Assembly (NCBI RefSeq): GCF_014641555.1
Contig: NZ_BMHY01000024.1
Coordinates: forward strand, 6,754-66,634
DNA from: Paenibacillus radicis (ex Gao et al. 2016)
GTDB taxonomy: Bacteria; Bacillota; Bacilli; Paenibacillales; Paenibacillaceae
Reading direction: 5' to 3'
Length of the DNA: 59,881 nucleotides
Shown: piece after piece, positions 49,281-58,732 of the stretch
Layout of the letters: every line of letters starts with the position of its first letter
How positions within the stretch are numbered: position 1 is the first letter of the stretch
The notes under the pieces: generated by a model
Seen by the model: the letters and a program-made list of their open reading frames with translations, nothing else
What the model was told of the DNA's origin: nothing
Database searches by the model: none
Position numbers and translations under genes: made by a program

Positions 49281-49991
49281 CTATGCCTGTTCCGTCTCTG
49301 CCTTTACAGACGCAGTTGCGGATTTAGTCGCAGACGAAGCGGGGGCCGTTTCAGTTGCAGTCGTTTCAGTTGCAGTTGCAGTTGCAGTTGAAGCCGTCTC
49401 CGCATGTGCTTCTGCTTCAAGCAACCGCTCACGCTTTTGGCGCATTTTTTTGCGTATGAATAAGAAGATGACGATAAGCGGAACGCCAATTGCGAAAATA
49501 TATAGAGATACATCCTTTACCATACCTTCGGCAGAACGTCCGTAAAAATAGAACAAAGCACCTACGGCGTAAAATTTCACAGCTCTTCCGACGGCTGCGT
49601 ATAACATCAAACGCCATAACGGAAATTTGAGCGAGCCGGAAAGAATCGTGAACACTTTAAAGGGGATGGGAGTAAAGGAACCGATCATAATGGCAGCCTC
49701 GCCATTTTTCTGAAACAAGGCGGTCGCTTTGTCGACCCATTCTTTTTTCAGAATTTTGTACAGAACCGTAGCGCCCAGCGATCTCCCGATATAGTAACCG
49801 ATAGGAGAACCAAGCAAACAGGCGACGAAACCCGCAGTTGCAAGCCAAAGGGCATTAGAGGGATCAACTAGACTGAGAGGAATTTGCAGAAACAATGCCG
49901 GTACCGGAAATATGATAGCATCAATAAAGGAGTGGATAAAAAGGCCAAGTGCTCCGAATTCCATTAAATAATCTATAAAATCTTGAATCAT
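49281..49991 (-). CDS. DedA/SNARE-associated-type membrane protein (YqaA-like)
   Basis: 236 residues. Several membrane segments with the family motifs FPVPALFLQIPLSLVDPSNALWLATAGFVACLLGSPIGYYIGRSLG (about 29-74) and IPFKVFTILSGSL, where basic and proline residues are conserved. DedA proteins are linked to lipid carrier flipping and membrane homeostasis; the exact substrate is not known. The last about 45 residues are an Ala/Thr/Glu low-complexity tail encoded by a hexanucleotide repeat. The start at 49991 follows GAGAGG. Confidence 0.85.
   Translation of the reverse strand: MIQDFIDYLMEFGALGLFIHSFIDAIIFPVPALFLQIPLSLVDPSNALWLATAGFVACLLGSPIGYYIGRSLGATVLYKILKKEWVDKATALFQKNGEAAIMIGSFTPIPFKVFTILSGSLKFPLWRLMLYAAVGRAVKFYAVGALFYFYGRSAEGMVKDVSLYIFAIGVPLIVIFLFIRKKMRQKRERLLEAEAHAETASTATATATETTATETAPASSATKSATASVKAETEQA
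49351..49391. repeat. Hexanucleotide tandem repeat in the DedA C-terminal tail
   Basis: Imperfect copies of CAGTTG/TTGCAG across 49351-49391, with at least four clean units at 49367-49390. They encode alternating Ala-Thr in the tail. As the unit is six bases, slipped-strand changes would alter tail length by two residues without a frameshift. Confidence 0.7.
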
Positions 49992-50146
49992 ATAAGGCCT
50001 CTCTTCTGCTTGACGAGAACAAATTCTCTCGAACATCGGTATGCGTACAACATACAGTATACGACATTACCAGTATGAAGTTTCAATTTTTTTATTGGAA
50101 TTAAAATTTCATTCGTCAATATGCCGAAACTCCTAGCTTTTATACA

Positions 50147-50192
50147 AGAAAAAAGCTGCTCGAAAGTCGGGCGACGACCTTCAAACAGCTTT
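50147..50192 (-). terminator. Terminator after pssA
   Basis: AAAGCTG (50152-50158) pairs with CAGCTTT (50186-50192) with an inner GAAAG/CTTC pairing, followed on the minus strand by TTTTTTC. It lies about 20 bases after the pssA stop. The rest of 49992-50209 holds the DedA ribosome-binding region and no further gene. Confidence 0.75.
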
Positions 50193-50209
50193 GCTTCTTT
50201 CATTCCATA

Positions 50210-50956
50210 CTATGCCGACGTATCGGACTGTACAGGTTCCTCTGTCCCGATTGCTTCGGGATGGCGTTTGCGAAACCGGCGCTTTAGCCGCCGATCAACG
50301 TTTTTTTTTAACCCGTACAGCGCATATAACAGCAACGGCAGGAAAAGAATTTTCGATAACTGGTGAGGCAGCAGTATGCCTAACACGACCGCAATCGCCA
50401 CAACGACAGGAATAACCCAAATCGCGCTCCGCGGAATACCGATTTTTTTGAAATTTGGATACTTCACGGTACTCACCATTAACAAGGACAGCACAAGCGT
50501 GCTTCCCAGCAGAATCGTGACGGAAATATCATTCTTGAACAAAGCCATCGTCGCCAGTACGCCTCCCGCAGCCGGAATCGGCAAGCCGATAAAATAGCCG
50601 GGTGCACAAGAGACGACATTAAATCGTGCAAGCCGCAAAGCTCCGCAAATCGGGAACAACGCGGTAATGATCCATGCTACCGTTGGATTTAGATTCTGAA
50701 ACGCGACCACATACATTATAAAAGCCGGCGCTACGCCGAACGAGATCACATCAGACAACGAATCGAGCTCTTTGCCGAATTCGCTTTGTACATTCAATGC
50801 CCGAGCTACGCGGCCATCCACGCCGTCCAACAGCATGGCGATAATGACCATCATGGCGGCATGTTCAGGCTTTTCATTAAACACAAGAATAATGGCGACT
50901 ATTCCGAGGAATAGGTTCCCCACCGTGAGAAGGCTCGGTATCGACTTTGTGATCAT
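50210..50956 (-). CDS. pssA: CDP-diacylglycerol-serine O-phosphatidyltransferase
   Basis: 248 residues. The CDP-alcohol phosphatidyltransferase motif is complete: D47-G48-x2-A51-R52-x8-G61-x3-D65-x3-D69. Six or so membrane helices follow. The length and the LTVGNLFLGI start are those of the Bacillus-type PssA that makes phosphatidylserine, the precursor of phosphatidylethanolamine; the related PgsA is shorter. A basic Arg/Lys-rich C-tail is cytoplasmic. ATG at 50956 is eight bases after GAGG; the GTG at 50965 overlaps the ribosome-binding site. Confidence 0.93.
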   Translation of the reverse strand: MITKSIPSLLTVGNLFLGIVAIILVFNEKPEHAAMMVIIAMLLDGVDGRVARALNVQSEFGKELDSLSDVISFGVAPAFIMYVVAFQNLNPTVAWIITALFPICGALRLARFNVVSCAPGYFIGLPIPAAGGVLATMALFKNDISVTILLGSTLVLSLLMVSTVKYPNFKKIGIPRSAIWVIPVVVAIAVVLGILLPHQLSKILFLPLLLYALYGLKKNVDRRLKRRFRKRHPEAIGTEEPVQSDTSA

Positions 50957-51062
50957 CTGTTCCACCTCTTCTCTACTATGCCCTAAAACTGATTACTGAT
51001 GTATCGTCTATGTGACTTCAAGCACAAACAGATCGACACGCATTCTAACCATTGTATGAGAT

Positions 51063-52139
51063 TTAAATTTGTCTGTCAATGAACATCTGCTCTTGAATCC
51101 GTTTCAGGCCATCTTTAATCGCTCTCGCCCGAACCTCGCCAATGCCGTCCACTTCATCTAATTCCTCGATTGTAGCCATTAGAACATGCGGCAGGCGGCC
51201 GAAGCGCTCGATCAAATTGTTCATGATCATCAGCGGCAGACGCGGGATGCGATTAAGCAGCCTGAATCCGCGCGGAGATACGGCTTCCTCCACCATGGAG
51301 CCAGCATTCGGGTAACCAAGAAGGCGGATAATCGGCTGGGCATCCAGCAGCTCATCGGAGCTGAGCTTCTTCAACGCGATGCGCAGCTCACGGATTTTGT
51401 CGTCGGCATGATCCTTCGCATAATCCTTAAGCAAATACCAAGCTTCTTCATCAACGCCGTCCACCAGCTCTTCCAGCTGCATGGCAATGAGACGTCCCTC
51501 TATGCCCAGTTCGGTCACATAGCGCTTGATTTCCATCTTAACGCGCAGCACCATCTCCACACGCTGAACGACATGAGCGACTTCCTGAAGCGTCACCAGC
51601 TCCTCGAATTCAAGCGCAGACAGGTTTGTCAGGGATTGGTTAAGCACCACCCGGTATTTCTCCAGCGTCTGGATCGCTTGATTCGCCTTCGTTAGAATAA
51701 CGCCCATCTCCTTAAGGGAGTAGCGTAAATTACCTTGGTACAGCGTAATGATATTGCGGCGCTGCGAAATGGAAACGACCAGCTTGCCGGTCTGCTTCGC
51801 AACCCGCTCCGCCGTGCGGTGCCGAATGCCGGTCTCCGTCGAAGGGATCGAGCTGTTCGGAATCAGCTGTGTGTTGGCATACAAAATGCGGCGCATATCT
51901 TCGCTTAAAATGATTGCCCCGTCCATTTTTGCAAGCTCATATAAGTAGTTTGGCGAGAAATCACAATTGATGGAAAAGCCGCCGTCCACGACTTCCATGA
52001 CTTCAGGGCTGTAGCCAACAACGAGCAACGCGCCGGTTTTCGCCCGCAGTACATTTTCCAGCCCTTCGCGGAACGGGGTGCCGGGTGCGACTAACTGCAA
52101 CAACTGATTCATTATGTCTTGCTGACTTGGTTCTTTCAT
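51063..52139 (-). CDS. disA: DNA integrity scanning diadenylate cyclase DisA
   Basis: 358 residues. The N-terminal DAC domain has DGA (73-75) and RHR (106-108), the two c-di-AMP synthesis motifs. A helical spine follows, then a C-terminal helix-hairpin-helix DNA-binding region (TIEELDEVDGIGEVRARAIKDGL). It senses branched DNA and lowers c-di-AMP during sporulation checkpoints in Bacillus. It follows radA by ten bases and RadA is known to modulate it. The start at 52139 matches the family; an ATG at 52196 lies within radA. Confidence 0.96.
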   Translation of the reverse strand: MKEPSQQDIMNQLLQLVAPGTPFREGLENVLRAKTGALLVVGYSPEVMEVVDGGFSINCDFSPNYLYELAKMDGAIILSEDMRRILYANTQLIPNSSIPSTETGIRHRTAERVAKQTGKLVVSISQRRNIITLYQGNLRYSLKEMGVILTKANQAIQTLEKYRVVLNQSLTNLSALEFEELVTLQEVAHVVQRVEMVLRVKMEIKRYVTELGIEGRLIAMQLEELVDGVDEEAWYLLKDYAKDHADDKIRELRIALKKLSSDELLDAQPIIRLLGYPNAGSMVEEAVSPRGFRLLNRIPRLPLMIMNNLIERFGRLPHVLMATIEELDEVDGIGEVRARAIKDGLKRIQEQMFIDRQI

Positions 52140-52149
52140 CGTATGCCCC

Positions 52150-53517
52150 CTATCCAAGTGCTGCCTTAAGTGCTTCCGATACGGTATTGACTCCAATAAT
52201 CTCGATGCCCTCAGGTGCCTTCCAGCCTTTCAGGCTTTTTTCCGGCATAATAACCCTCTTGAAACCGAGCTTCTCCGCTTCCTTCACTCGCTGCTCCGCC
52301 CGTGACACAGCCCGAACTTCACCGGTCAAACCTACTTCGCCGAAAATAACGTCGTAAGGCTTCGTAGGCGCATCTCGGAAACTGGAGGCAAGCGATACCG
52401 CAGCTGCCAAATCGACAGCCGGTTCATCAAGCTTGACGCCGCCGGCTACGTTTAAGTACGCATCCTGCGTCTGAAGGAACATGCCGATGCGTTTCTCCAG
52501 CACGGCAATAATAAGCGCCATCCGGTTATGGTCGATGCCCGTAGACATGCGCCGGGGCGACGGAAAATTCGTCGTCGCTACCAGTGCCTGCAGCTCAACG
52601 AGTACCGGCCGCGTTCCTTCCATACTGGCAACGACGGTAGAGCCGGATACGCCAAGCGGGCGCTCGGATAGAAACAGCTCTGACGGATTGGCAACCTCGC
52701 GCAGCCCTTCCTCGCCCATTTCGAATATTCCGATTTCATTCGTCGAGCCGAAACGGTTTTTCACCGCCCTCAGCAGCCGGTAGGTATGATGCCGCTCGCC
52801 TTCGAAATAGAGCACGCAATCGACCATATGCTCCAGCAAGCGGGGACCGGCAATCGCGCCTTCCTTCGTAACGTGCCCGACAAGCACCGTTGCAATGCCT
52901 TTGATTTTGGCTACTCGCATAAAGTGCGCTGTACATTCCCTTACCTGGGCAACGCTGCCCGGCGCCGATTGTACATTCGGATCATACACCGTCTGAATAG
53001 AGTCGATGACGAGAAAGTCGGGTGCGATCGTTTCAATGGCATCGTTAATATGGTCCATATTCGTTTCGCACAGCACATAGAGCATTTCCGTCAATGCGCC
53101 GAGGCGATCCGCCCGCAGTCTTGTCTGGCGAACCGATTCCTCTCCGGAAATATAGAGCACCTTCAGACCCTTAACCGCCATAGCATGCGACGTTTGCAGA
53201 AGCAGTGTCGATTTGCCGATGCCAGGATCTCCGCCAACCAATATAAGCGAGCCCGGAACGACGCCTCCGCCCAGTACGCGGTTCAACTCTTGCATCCTTG
53301 TTTCAATACGCGGTTCTTGCCCGCTTTCTATATGTATGATGGATTGTGCCTTTTCTTTCGTATGAACCATCCGAAGACCAACACCCTGTGTCTTCACAAC
53401 GGTCTCCTTCTCCTCGACCATTGTATTCCAAGCGTGGCAGCCAGGGCATTTGCCCAGCCATTTCGGTGATTCGGTGCCGCAATCCGTACATACGAACTTC
53501 GATTTTATTTTTGCCAT
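52150..53517 (-). CDS. radA: DNA repair ATPase RadA/Sms
   Basis: 455 residues. N-terminal C4 zinc finger (C10, C13, C24, C27), Walker A GGDPGIGKST (95-104), the RadA-specific KNRFGSTNE motif near 250, and a C-terminal Lon-protease-like domain. It helps branch migration in recombination. A weak TTTATA-17-TAAACT promoter lies at about 53546-53574, and a terminator separates it from clpC. In Bacillus the six genes form one operon. Confidence 0.97.
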   Translation of the reverse strand: MAKIKSKFVCTDCGTESPKWLGKCPGCHAWNTMVEEKETVVKTQGVGLRMVHTKEKAQSIIHIESGQEPRIETRMQELNRVLGGGVVPGSLILVGGDPGIGKSTLLLQTSHAMAVKGLKVLYISGEESVRQTRLRADRLGALTEMLYVLCETNMDHINDAIETIAPDFLVIDSIQTVYDPNVQSAPGSVAQVRECTAHFMRVAKIKGIATVLVGHVTKEGAIAGPRLLEHMVDCVLYFEGERHHTYRLLRAVKNRFGSTNEIGIFEMGEEGLREVANPSELFLSERPLGVSGSTVVASMEGTRPVLVELQALVATTNFPSPRRMSTGIDHNRMALIIAVLEKRIGMFLQTQDAYLNVAGGVKLDEPAVDLAAAVSLASSFRDAPTKPYDVIFGEVGLTGEVRAVSRAEQRVKEAEKLGFKRVIMPEKSLKGWKAPEGIEIIGVNTVSEALKAALG

Positions 53518-53593
53518 GATAGGCTCCTTTTAACATACGCTTTCATTCAAAGTTTACCATTTAATCCCGAGCGTATAAACCCCTGTGCCTATG

Positions 53594-53632
53594 AAAAAAA
53601 ATGCGCCCCTTCCGTTTCCGGAAGAAGCGCAT
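53594..53632 (-). terminator. Terminator after clpC
   Basis: ATGCGC and GCGCAT arms with CTTCCG/CGGAAG inside (53601-53631), followed by eight T on the minus strand. It lies 15 bases after the clpC stop and should largely separate the CtsR operon from radA-disA. Confidence 0.9.
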
Positions 53633-53645
53633 TGTATTCAAGCTA

Positions 53646-56114
53646 TTATTTGGCTGCCGGTTCCTCAGAAACGGCTTCCTTCTCAACGTCGGCCGAACGG
53701 GTAACGGTCAAAGCGCCGTCCTTCTCGTCGATCGTAAATGTGTCGCCTTTGCTGATTTTGCCCATCAGCAGATCTTCGGACAACCGGTCCTCAATATGCT
53801 TCTGAATCGCACGGCGCAGCGGACGCGCACCGTATTGCGGATCGAAGCCTTCCTTCGCGAGGAATGCTTTCGCAGCATCGGTGAGTACGAAATCCACCTC
53901 TTGCTCGCGCAGACGCTTGCGAAGATCGTCGGACATGAGCGTTACGATCTGAGCGATATGCTCTTGCTCCAGCGAGTGGAACACGATCGTTTCGTCGATC
54001 CGGTTCAGGAACTCCGGACGGAAGCTTTTCTTCAGCTCAGCCATTACTTTGTCTTTCATTTGTGCAAAGTCGCGGCCGGCATCATGTACCGCTGTGAAGC
54101 CAAGCGACGAATTGCGTTTAATTTGATCGGCGCCAACGTTCGACGTCATAATGATCAGCGTATTGCGGAAGTCAACGACCCGACCTTTGGAATCGGTCAA
54201 GCGTCCATCCTCCAGCACCTGCAGCAGAATGTTGAATACTTCCGGATGCGCCTTCTCAATCTCATCAAGCAGGACAACGGAATACGGCTTGCGGCGAACC
54301 TTCTCGGTCAATTGGCCGCCTTCCTCATAGCCGACATAGCCCGGAGGCGCGCCGACGAGGCGTGAAGTGGAATGCTTCTCCATATATTCCGACATATCAA
54401 TGCGGATGACCGCATTCTCGTCTCCGAACATCGCTTCCGCGAGAGCGCGGGCCAGCTCGGTTTTACCAACACCCGTTGGACCCAAGAAGATGAAGGAGCC
54501 CATCGGACGCTTCGGATCTTTCAAGCCTGCGCGAGCACGGCGGATTGCTCTTGATACCGCTTTGACCGCTTCGTCTTGACCGATAACACGATCATGAAGC
54601 AGAGCTTCCATATTAAGCAGACGCTGAGTTTCTTCCTCTGCGAGCTTGCTGACCGGAATGCCGGTCCAGCTTGCCACGACTTGTGCGATATCTTCAGGCG
54701 TAACCTCGGAATCAGTACGGCCTTGTTTTTCTTTCCATTGGTTTTTCGTTACGTCCAGCTCTTCGCGAATCTTCTGCTCCGTATCTCGCAAGGCAGCAGC
54801 CTTTTCGAACTCTTGGCTTTGTACCGCTGCGTCCTTCTCCTTGCGGATATCCTCGAGACGATTCTCAAGCTGCTTCAGATTCGGCGGTACCGTGTATGAA
54901 TTCAACCGGACTTTAGAGCCCGCCTCATCGATAAGGTCAATCGCTTTATCCGGCAGGAACCGGTCGGTAATGTAGCGATCCGACAGTTTGACTGCTTGAA
55001 CGATCGCTTCATCGGTAATTTTAACCCGGTGATGCGCTTCGTAACGGTCGCGCAGCCCCATCAGAATTTGAACCGCTTCTTCCGGCGACGGCTGATCTAC
55101 TGTAATCGGTTGGAAACGGCGCTCCAGCGCTGCGTCCTTCTCGATATATTTGCGGTATTCATCCAGCGTCGTTGCGCCGATGCATTGCAGTTCGCCGCGG
55201 GCCAGAGCCGGTTTCAAAATGTTGGAGGCGTCAATCGCGCCTTCTGCGCCGCCAGCTCCGATGAGTGTATGCAGCTCGTCAATGAAGAGGATGATGTTGC
55301 CGGCTTGCCGGATTTCATCCATAATCTTTTTCAGTCGATCCTCGAACTCGCCACGATATTTCGTACCGGCAACGACAGAGCCCATATCGAGCGTCATGAC
55401 GCGTTTGTCGCGCAGTGTCTCAGGAATTTCATTGGCGATAATTTTTTGTGCCAAGCCTTCTGCGATGGCTGTTTTACCAACGCCCGGCTCACCGATGAGT
55501 ACCGGATTGTTTTTCGTCCGGCGGCTGAGCACTTGAATCACGCGCTCGATTTCCTTGCTGCGGCCAATAACAGGATCCAGGTTGCCTTCCTTCGCGTAAG
55601 CCGTCAGATCGCGTGCCAGACCATCGAGTGTTGGCGTGCTGACATTAGAAGGGGCACCGTGATTACTGGATACCGCTTCGCTGCTTCCTAGAAGCTGCAG
55701 CACTTGCTGGCGGGCTTTGTTCAGGCTGATGCCCAGATTGTTGAGCACCCGCGCCGCCACGCCTTCACCTTCACGAATGAGGCCGAGAAGAATATGCTCG
55801 GTGCCGACATAAGTATGGCCAAGCTTTCTCGCTTCATCCATTGAAAGCTCAATTACTTTTTTCGCACGAGGCGTGTAGGCGATGTTCGTCGGCTGTTCTT
55901 GTCCGCGGCCGATTAACGCTTCTACCTCATCCTGTATTTTTTCAAGTCCAAGGCCAAGACCGATCAAAGCTTTCGCTGCGATGCCTTCGCCTTCTCTAAT
56001 CAGGCCAAGTAATATATGTTCCGTACCAATATTGTTGTGTCCAAGACGAACCGCTTCCTCCTGTGCCAGTGCCAGCACCTTCTGTGCCCGTTCCGTAAAT
56101 CGTCCAAACATCAT
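53646..56114 (-). CDS. clpC: AAA+ unfoldase ClpC
   Basis: 822 residues. Two N-terminal Clp repeats, a first AAA+ module (Walker A GEPGVGKT, 208-215), the ClpC middle domain with the UVR-like QSQEFEKAAALRD segment, and a second module (GPTGVGKTE near 545). It unfolds substrates for ClpP; McsB phospho-arginine marks them. GTG at 56120 is also open, but MMFGRFTERAQK at 56114, spaced from GGGGGTG, is the family start. Last gene of the CtsR operon. Confidence 0.98.
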   Translation of the reverse strand: MMFGRFTERAQKVLALAQEEAVRLGHNNIGTEHILLGLIREGEGIAAKALIGLGLGLEKIQDEVEALIGRGQEQPTNIAYTPRAKKVIELSMDEARKLGHTYVGTEHILLGLIREGEGVAARVLNNLGISLNKARQQVLQLLGSSEAVSSNHGAPSNVSTPTLDGLARDLTAYAKEGNLDPVIGRSKEIERVIQVLSRRTKNNPVLIGEPGVGKTAIAEGLAQKIIANEIPETLRDKRVMTLDMGSVVAGTKYRGEFEDRLKKIMDEIRQAGNIILFIDELHTLIGAGGAEGAIDASNILKPALARGELQCIGATTLDEYRKYIEKDAALERRFQPITVDQPSPEEAVQILMGLRDRYEAHHRVKITDEAIVQAVKLSDRYITDRFLPDKAIDLIDEAGSKVRLNSYTVPPNLKQLENRLEDIRKEKDAAVQSQEFEKAAALRDTEQKIREELDVTKNQWKEKQGRTDSEVTPEDIAQVVASWTGIPVSKLAEEETQRLLNMEALLHDRVIGQDEAVKAVSRAIRRARAGLKDPKRPMGSFIFLGPTGVGKTELARALAEAMFGDENAVIRIDMSEYMEKHSTSRLVGAPPGYVGYEEGGQLTEKVRRKPYSVVLLDEIEKAHPEVFNILLQVLEDGRLTDSKGRVVDFRNTLIIMTSNVGADQIKRNSSLGFTAVHDAGRDFAQMKDKVMAELKKSFRPEFLNRIDETIVFHSLEQEHIAQIVTLMSDDLRKRLREQEVDFVLTDAAKAFLAKEGFDPQYGARPLRRAIQKHIEDRLSEDLLMGKISKGDTFTIDEKDGALTVTRSADVEKEAVSEEPAAK

Positions 56115-56116
56115 AT

Positions 56117-57196
56117 TCACGCACCCCCATGCTCGGTTTGACTCCGCAATTGCTTGCGGATTAATTCAGCCCGCCTGTAGTCCCGCTGTTCAGCGCTCAT
56201 TTTCTCGTTGAACGCCTGCTGCAGGAAGCCCGGCTGTGTCATTACGATTAATTCATTCATGATTTGCGGCGAGACATCATCCAGCAACCCTAGATCAACT
56301 CCAAGTCTAACGTCCGACAAACGCTGCGCCGACTCCTTAGAGTCAATCACAGCTGCGTAAGACAGGATGCCGTAAGAACGCTTAACGCGATCTTCAATTC
56401 GCAGACGCGATTCCGACATTAGTCTTGAACGGGCCGCCTTCTCGTGTTCGATAATCTGCTTGGCTACGCCGTGCAAATTATCGATGATCTCAGTCTCGGA
56501 TTGCCCCAGCGTAATTTGATTCGAAATTTGAAACAAATTGCCGAGTGCCTCGCTGCCTTCCCCATAAAGCCCTCTTACGGCTAAACCCACTTGCGTTACC
56601 GCAGATAAAATTCGGTTAATCTGCTGCGTCAGCACAAGTGCCGGCAAATGCATCATGACCGAAGCTCTTATTCCAGTACCGACATTCGTCGGACAGCTTG
56701 TTAAATAACCCTTCTTTTCATCAAAAGCGTAATCCGTTTCATCTTCGAAGACGTCATCAATGCGATTCGCGTGCTTCCAAGCTTCTTTAATTTGAAAACC
56801 TGGATATAAACATTGAATGCGAAGATGATCCTCTTCGTTAATCATTATGCTGACGGATTCATTATCGCTTAAAATAACCGCTCCGCCCCGCGATTCATTC
56901 GCCAGGTTCGGACTGATCAAATGCTTCTCAACCAGCACTCGCCTCTCCAGTTCATTAAGCTCGGACAGTACGATCGTCTCGAACTTGCCGATTGGCTTCA
57001 GCTTGCCTGAATTCGCAACTTCCGTCAGCTGTTCCATCACTTCGACCAGTTGATCGTTGGTCGCCAGCATCGGAAACGGCTTGTGACGCAAATTGCGGGC
57101 GATGCGGATTCGGCTGCTTATGACGATATCGGATTCGGGGCCGTCCCCTTTCATCCAATCGCTAACCGCCTGTTGTGAGAAACGACGTTTCGTCAA
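56117..57196 (-). CDS. mcsB: Protein-arginine kinase McsB
   Basis: 359 residues of the phosphagen-kinase fold. SSRIRIARNLRHKPFP (about 27-42) and the active-site region CPTNVGTGIRASVMMHLP (about 166-183) are intact. It phosphorylates arginines and so tags proteins and CtsR for ClpCP. It follows mcsA by about 65 bases and ends three bases before the clpC start. Confidence 0.97.
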   Translation of the reverse strand: MTKRRFSQQAVSDWMKGDGPESDIVISSRIRIARNLRHKPFPMLATNDQLVEVMEQLTEVANSGKLKPIGKFETIVLSELNELERRVLVEKHLISPNLANESRGGAVILSDNESVSIMINEEDHLRIQCLYPGFQIKEAWKHANRIDDVFEDETDYAFDEKKGYLTSCPTNVGTGIRASVMMHLPALVLTQQINRILSAVTQVGLAVRGLYGEGSEALGNLFQISNQITLGQSETEIIDNLHGVAKQIIEHEKAARSRLMSESRLRIEDRVKRSYGILSYAAVIDSKESAQRLSDVRLGVDLGLLDDVSPQIMNELIVMTQPGFLQQAFNEKMSAEQRDYRRAELIRKQLRSQTEHGGA

Positions 57197-57261
57197 GAGG
57201 AACCCTCCTTCATGCGGCCTTGCCCTTACTTGATGCTTTTATTGTTTTGTTGCTTTGATGG

Positions 57262-57786
57262 CTAGAGATCTACTATTTTACGCTCAAGCTCGCGAATGCG
57301 ATCACGAAGCTCAGCTGCACTTTCAAATTCTTCGCGTTCAATATGGCCCTGCATTTCTCCACGCAGCTGTTCGATTTCGCGTTTGTACTGGATTTGACTT
57401 CCGGTACGCTTCGGTATTTTACCGCTATGCACCGTATTGCCATGTACTCGCTTCAGGAGCGGATCGAGCCTGTCGGCAAAATGCCGGTAGCAGGAGCTGC
57501 ACCCAAATCTTCCGAGCTTGCTGAACTGCGTATACGTTAAGCCGCATTCTTCGCACCGCAGCGCTTGCTGCTGTTTTAAGCTTGCACTGCTTGCTGAGCC
57601 GGAGGGATCGAAGTCAAGCAATCCTGATAGCAGGTTGTGGATCGAAAATCCATTCACCGCTCCGGGGATACTGTCTCCTCTTTCTCTGGCGCATGCTTCG
57701 CAAATGTGAAATTCAGTTTTCTCACCGTTAACGATCTTCGTAAAATGAAGCGTTGCCGGCCTATTGCCGCATTCTTGGCAAATCAA
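57262..57786 (-). CDS. mcsA: McsB activator McsA, zinc-finger protein
   Basis: 174 residues. Four CxxC pairs (C3/C6, C29/C32, C78/C81, C96/C99) bind zinc, and a C-terminal UVR domain (YKREIEQLRGEMQGHIEREEFESAAELRD) follows. McsA activates McsB and senses heavy metal or oxidative stress through its cysteines. Second gene of the operon; starts MICQECGNRPA. Confidence 0.96.
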   Translation of the reverse strand: MICQECGNRPATLHFTKIVNGEKTEFHICEACARERGDSIPGAVNGFSIHNLLSGLLDFDPSGSASSASLKQQQALRCEECGLTYTQFSKLGRFGCSSCYRHFADRLDPLLKRVHGNTVHSGKIPKRTGSQIQYKREIEQLRGEMQGHIEREEFESAAELRDRIRELERKIVDL

Positions 57787-57936
57787 GCCGAAATCCCTCC
57801 TCTCCTATCACAACGAACGCAATTTCAAGCGCGTGATGTGAAAGCATCAACGGTCACTGTCCGTCGTATGACGGTCCAGATTACCGTTTAGCTTCGAAAT
57901 AAAAGCAATGCGTTACGGCTTTGCTTCTATGGCGTG

Positions 57937-58398
57937 TTACTTGACGAGAAGTGATATCAGCATGGCCCGCAGCAAGCGTGCCCTGATTTCGTCCCGCAAC
58001 GGCAGTTTCACGGCAATTGTCTCGCGATCCACTGCTGCGCGGAGCAGATTGCCTTCCCGCTTTGTAATGAGACCTGCTTCTTCAAGCTGATAAATCAATC
58101 CTTCTGCTGCACTCTGTTCGACGCAATCACCAATCGTATCATGGATATGGAATTGAATCGTCTTGAGTGCCGGAAGGTCTACCCGTTGAATCCGGATATA
58201 ACCGCCGCCTCCCCGTTTGCTTTCAACCATGTAGCCTTTCTCCAGCGTAAACCGGGTACTGATTACATAATTGATCTGAGAAGGTACACAGGAGAACCGG
58301 TCTGCCAGCTCGTTTCGTTGGATCTCAACAGCGCCCTCTGGACTATCCTGCAGCATATGCTTCAAGTATTGCTCGATGAGATCGGAAATGTTACGCAA
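57937..58398 (-). CDS. ctsR: Heat-shock repressor CtsR
   Basis: 153 residues. The winged helix contains NISDLIEQYLK, VPSQINYVISTRFT and the RGGGGYIRI glycine-rich wing (about 63-71) that is the heat-sensing and DNA-binding part. The frame opens at 58509, but GGGAGG eight bases before TTG (58396-58398) gives MRNISDLIEQYL, aligned with the family. It represses its own operon through the box at 58464-58480 and is inactivated by McsB/heat. Confidence 0.96.
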   Translation of the reverse strand: MRNISDLIEQYLKHMLQDSPEGAVEIQRNELADRFSCVPSQINYVISTRFTLEKGYMVESKRGGGGYIRIQRVDLPALKTIQFHIHDTIGDCVEQSAAEGLIYQLEEAGLITKREGNLLRAAVDRETIAVKLPLRDEIRARLLRAMLISLLVK

Positions 58399-58463
58399 AT
58401 CACCAACCTCCCAGTAATGCTTTGGAGCCTTTAGAGCAGTGCTTTTATAGGGCTCCGACTGAC

Positions 58464-58480
58464 TTTGACTTTCTTTGACT
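58464..58480. promoter_or_regulatory. CtsR operator
   Basis: On the minus strand AGTCAAA-GAA-AGTCAAA, an exact match to the heptad direct repeat RGTCAAA-NAN-RGTCAAA. It overlaps the predicted start point of the ctsR operon, a place suited to repression. Confidence 0.92.
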
Positions 58481-58488
58481 TTAACTTT

Positions 58489-58516
58489 ATTATACGCAAA
58501 AAAAGTCAAAGGTCAA
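58489..58516 (-). promoter_or_regulatory. SigA promoter of ctsR-mcsA-mcsB-clpC
   Basis: TTGACC (58511-58516), 16-base spacer, perfect TATAAT (58489-58494). A further AGTCAAAGGTCAA sequence overlaps the -35 box on the plus strand and could strengthen CtsR binding. Confidence 0.85.
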
Positions 58517-58732
58517 GTGATGGATTTGCAATTTTCTGACGATTGTCAGCTGCTTAGTCAAAACGCCCGTAATACCTATCTTGATGCGCTTTACAGTTAT
58601 TTATACCCCAAATCCAAATGGATGACACGGATATGTTCAGCATGAGGCGTGAAAGCGGGTTAGCAACATTTCACAGGATGGTCCATTGTGATAAAAATCG
58701 AGTTAGTTGATGAAACGGAGGAGTAGCTATAG

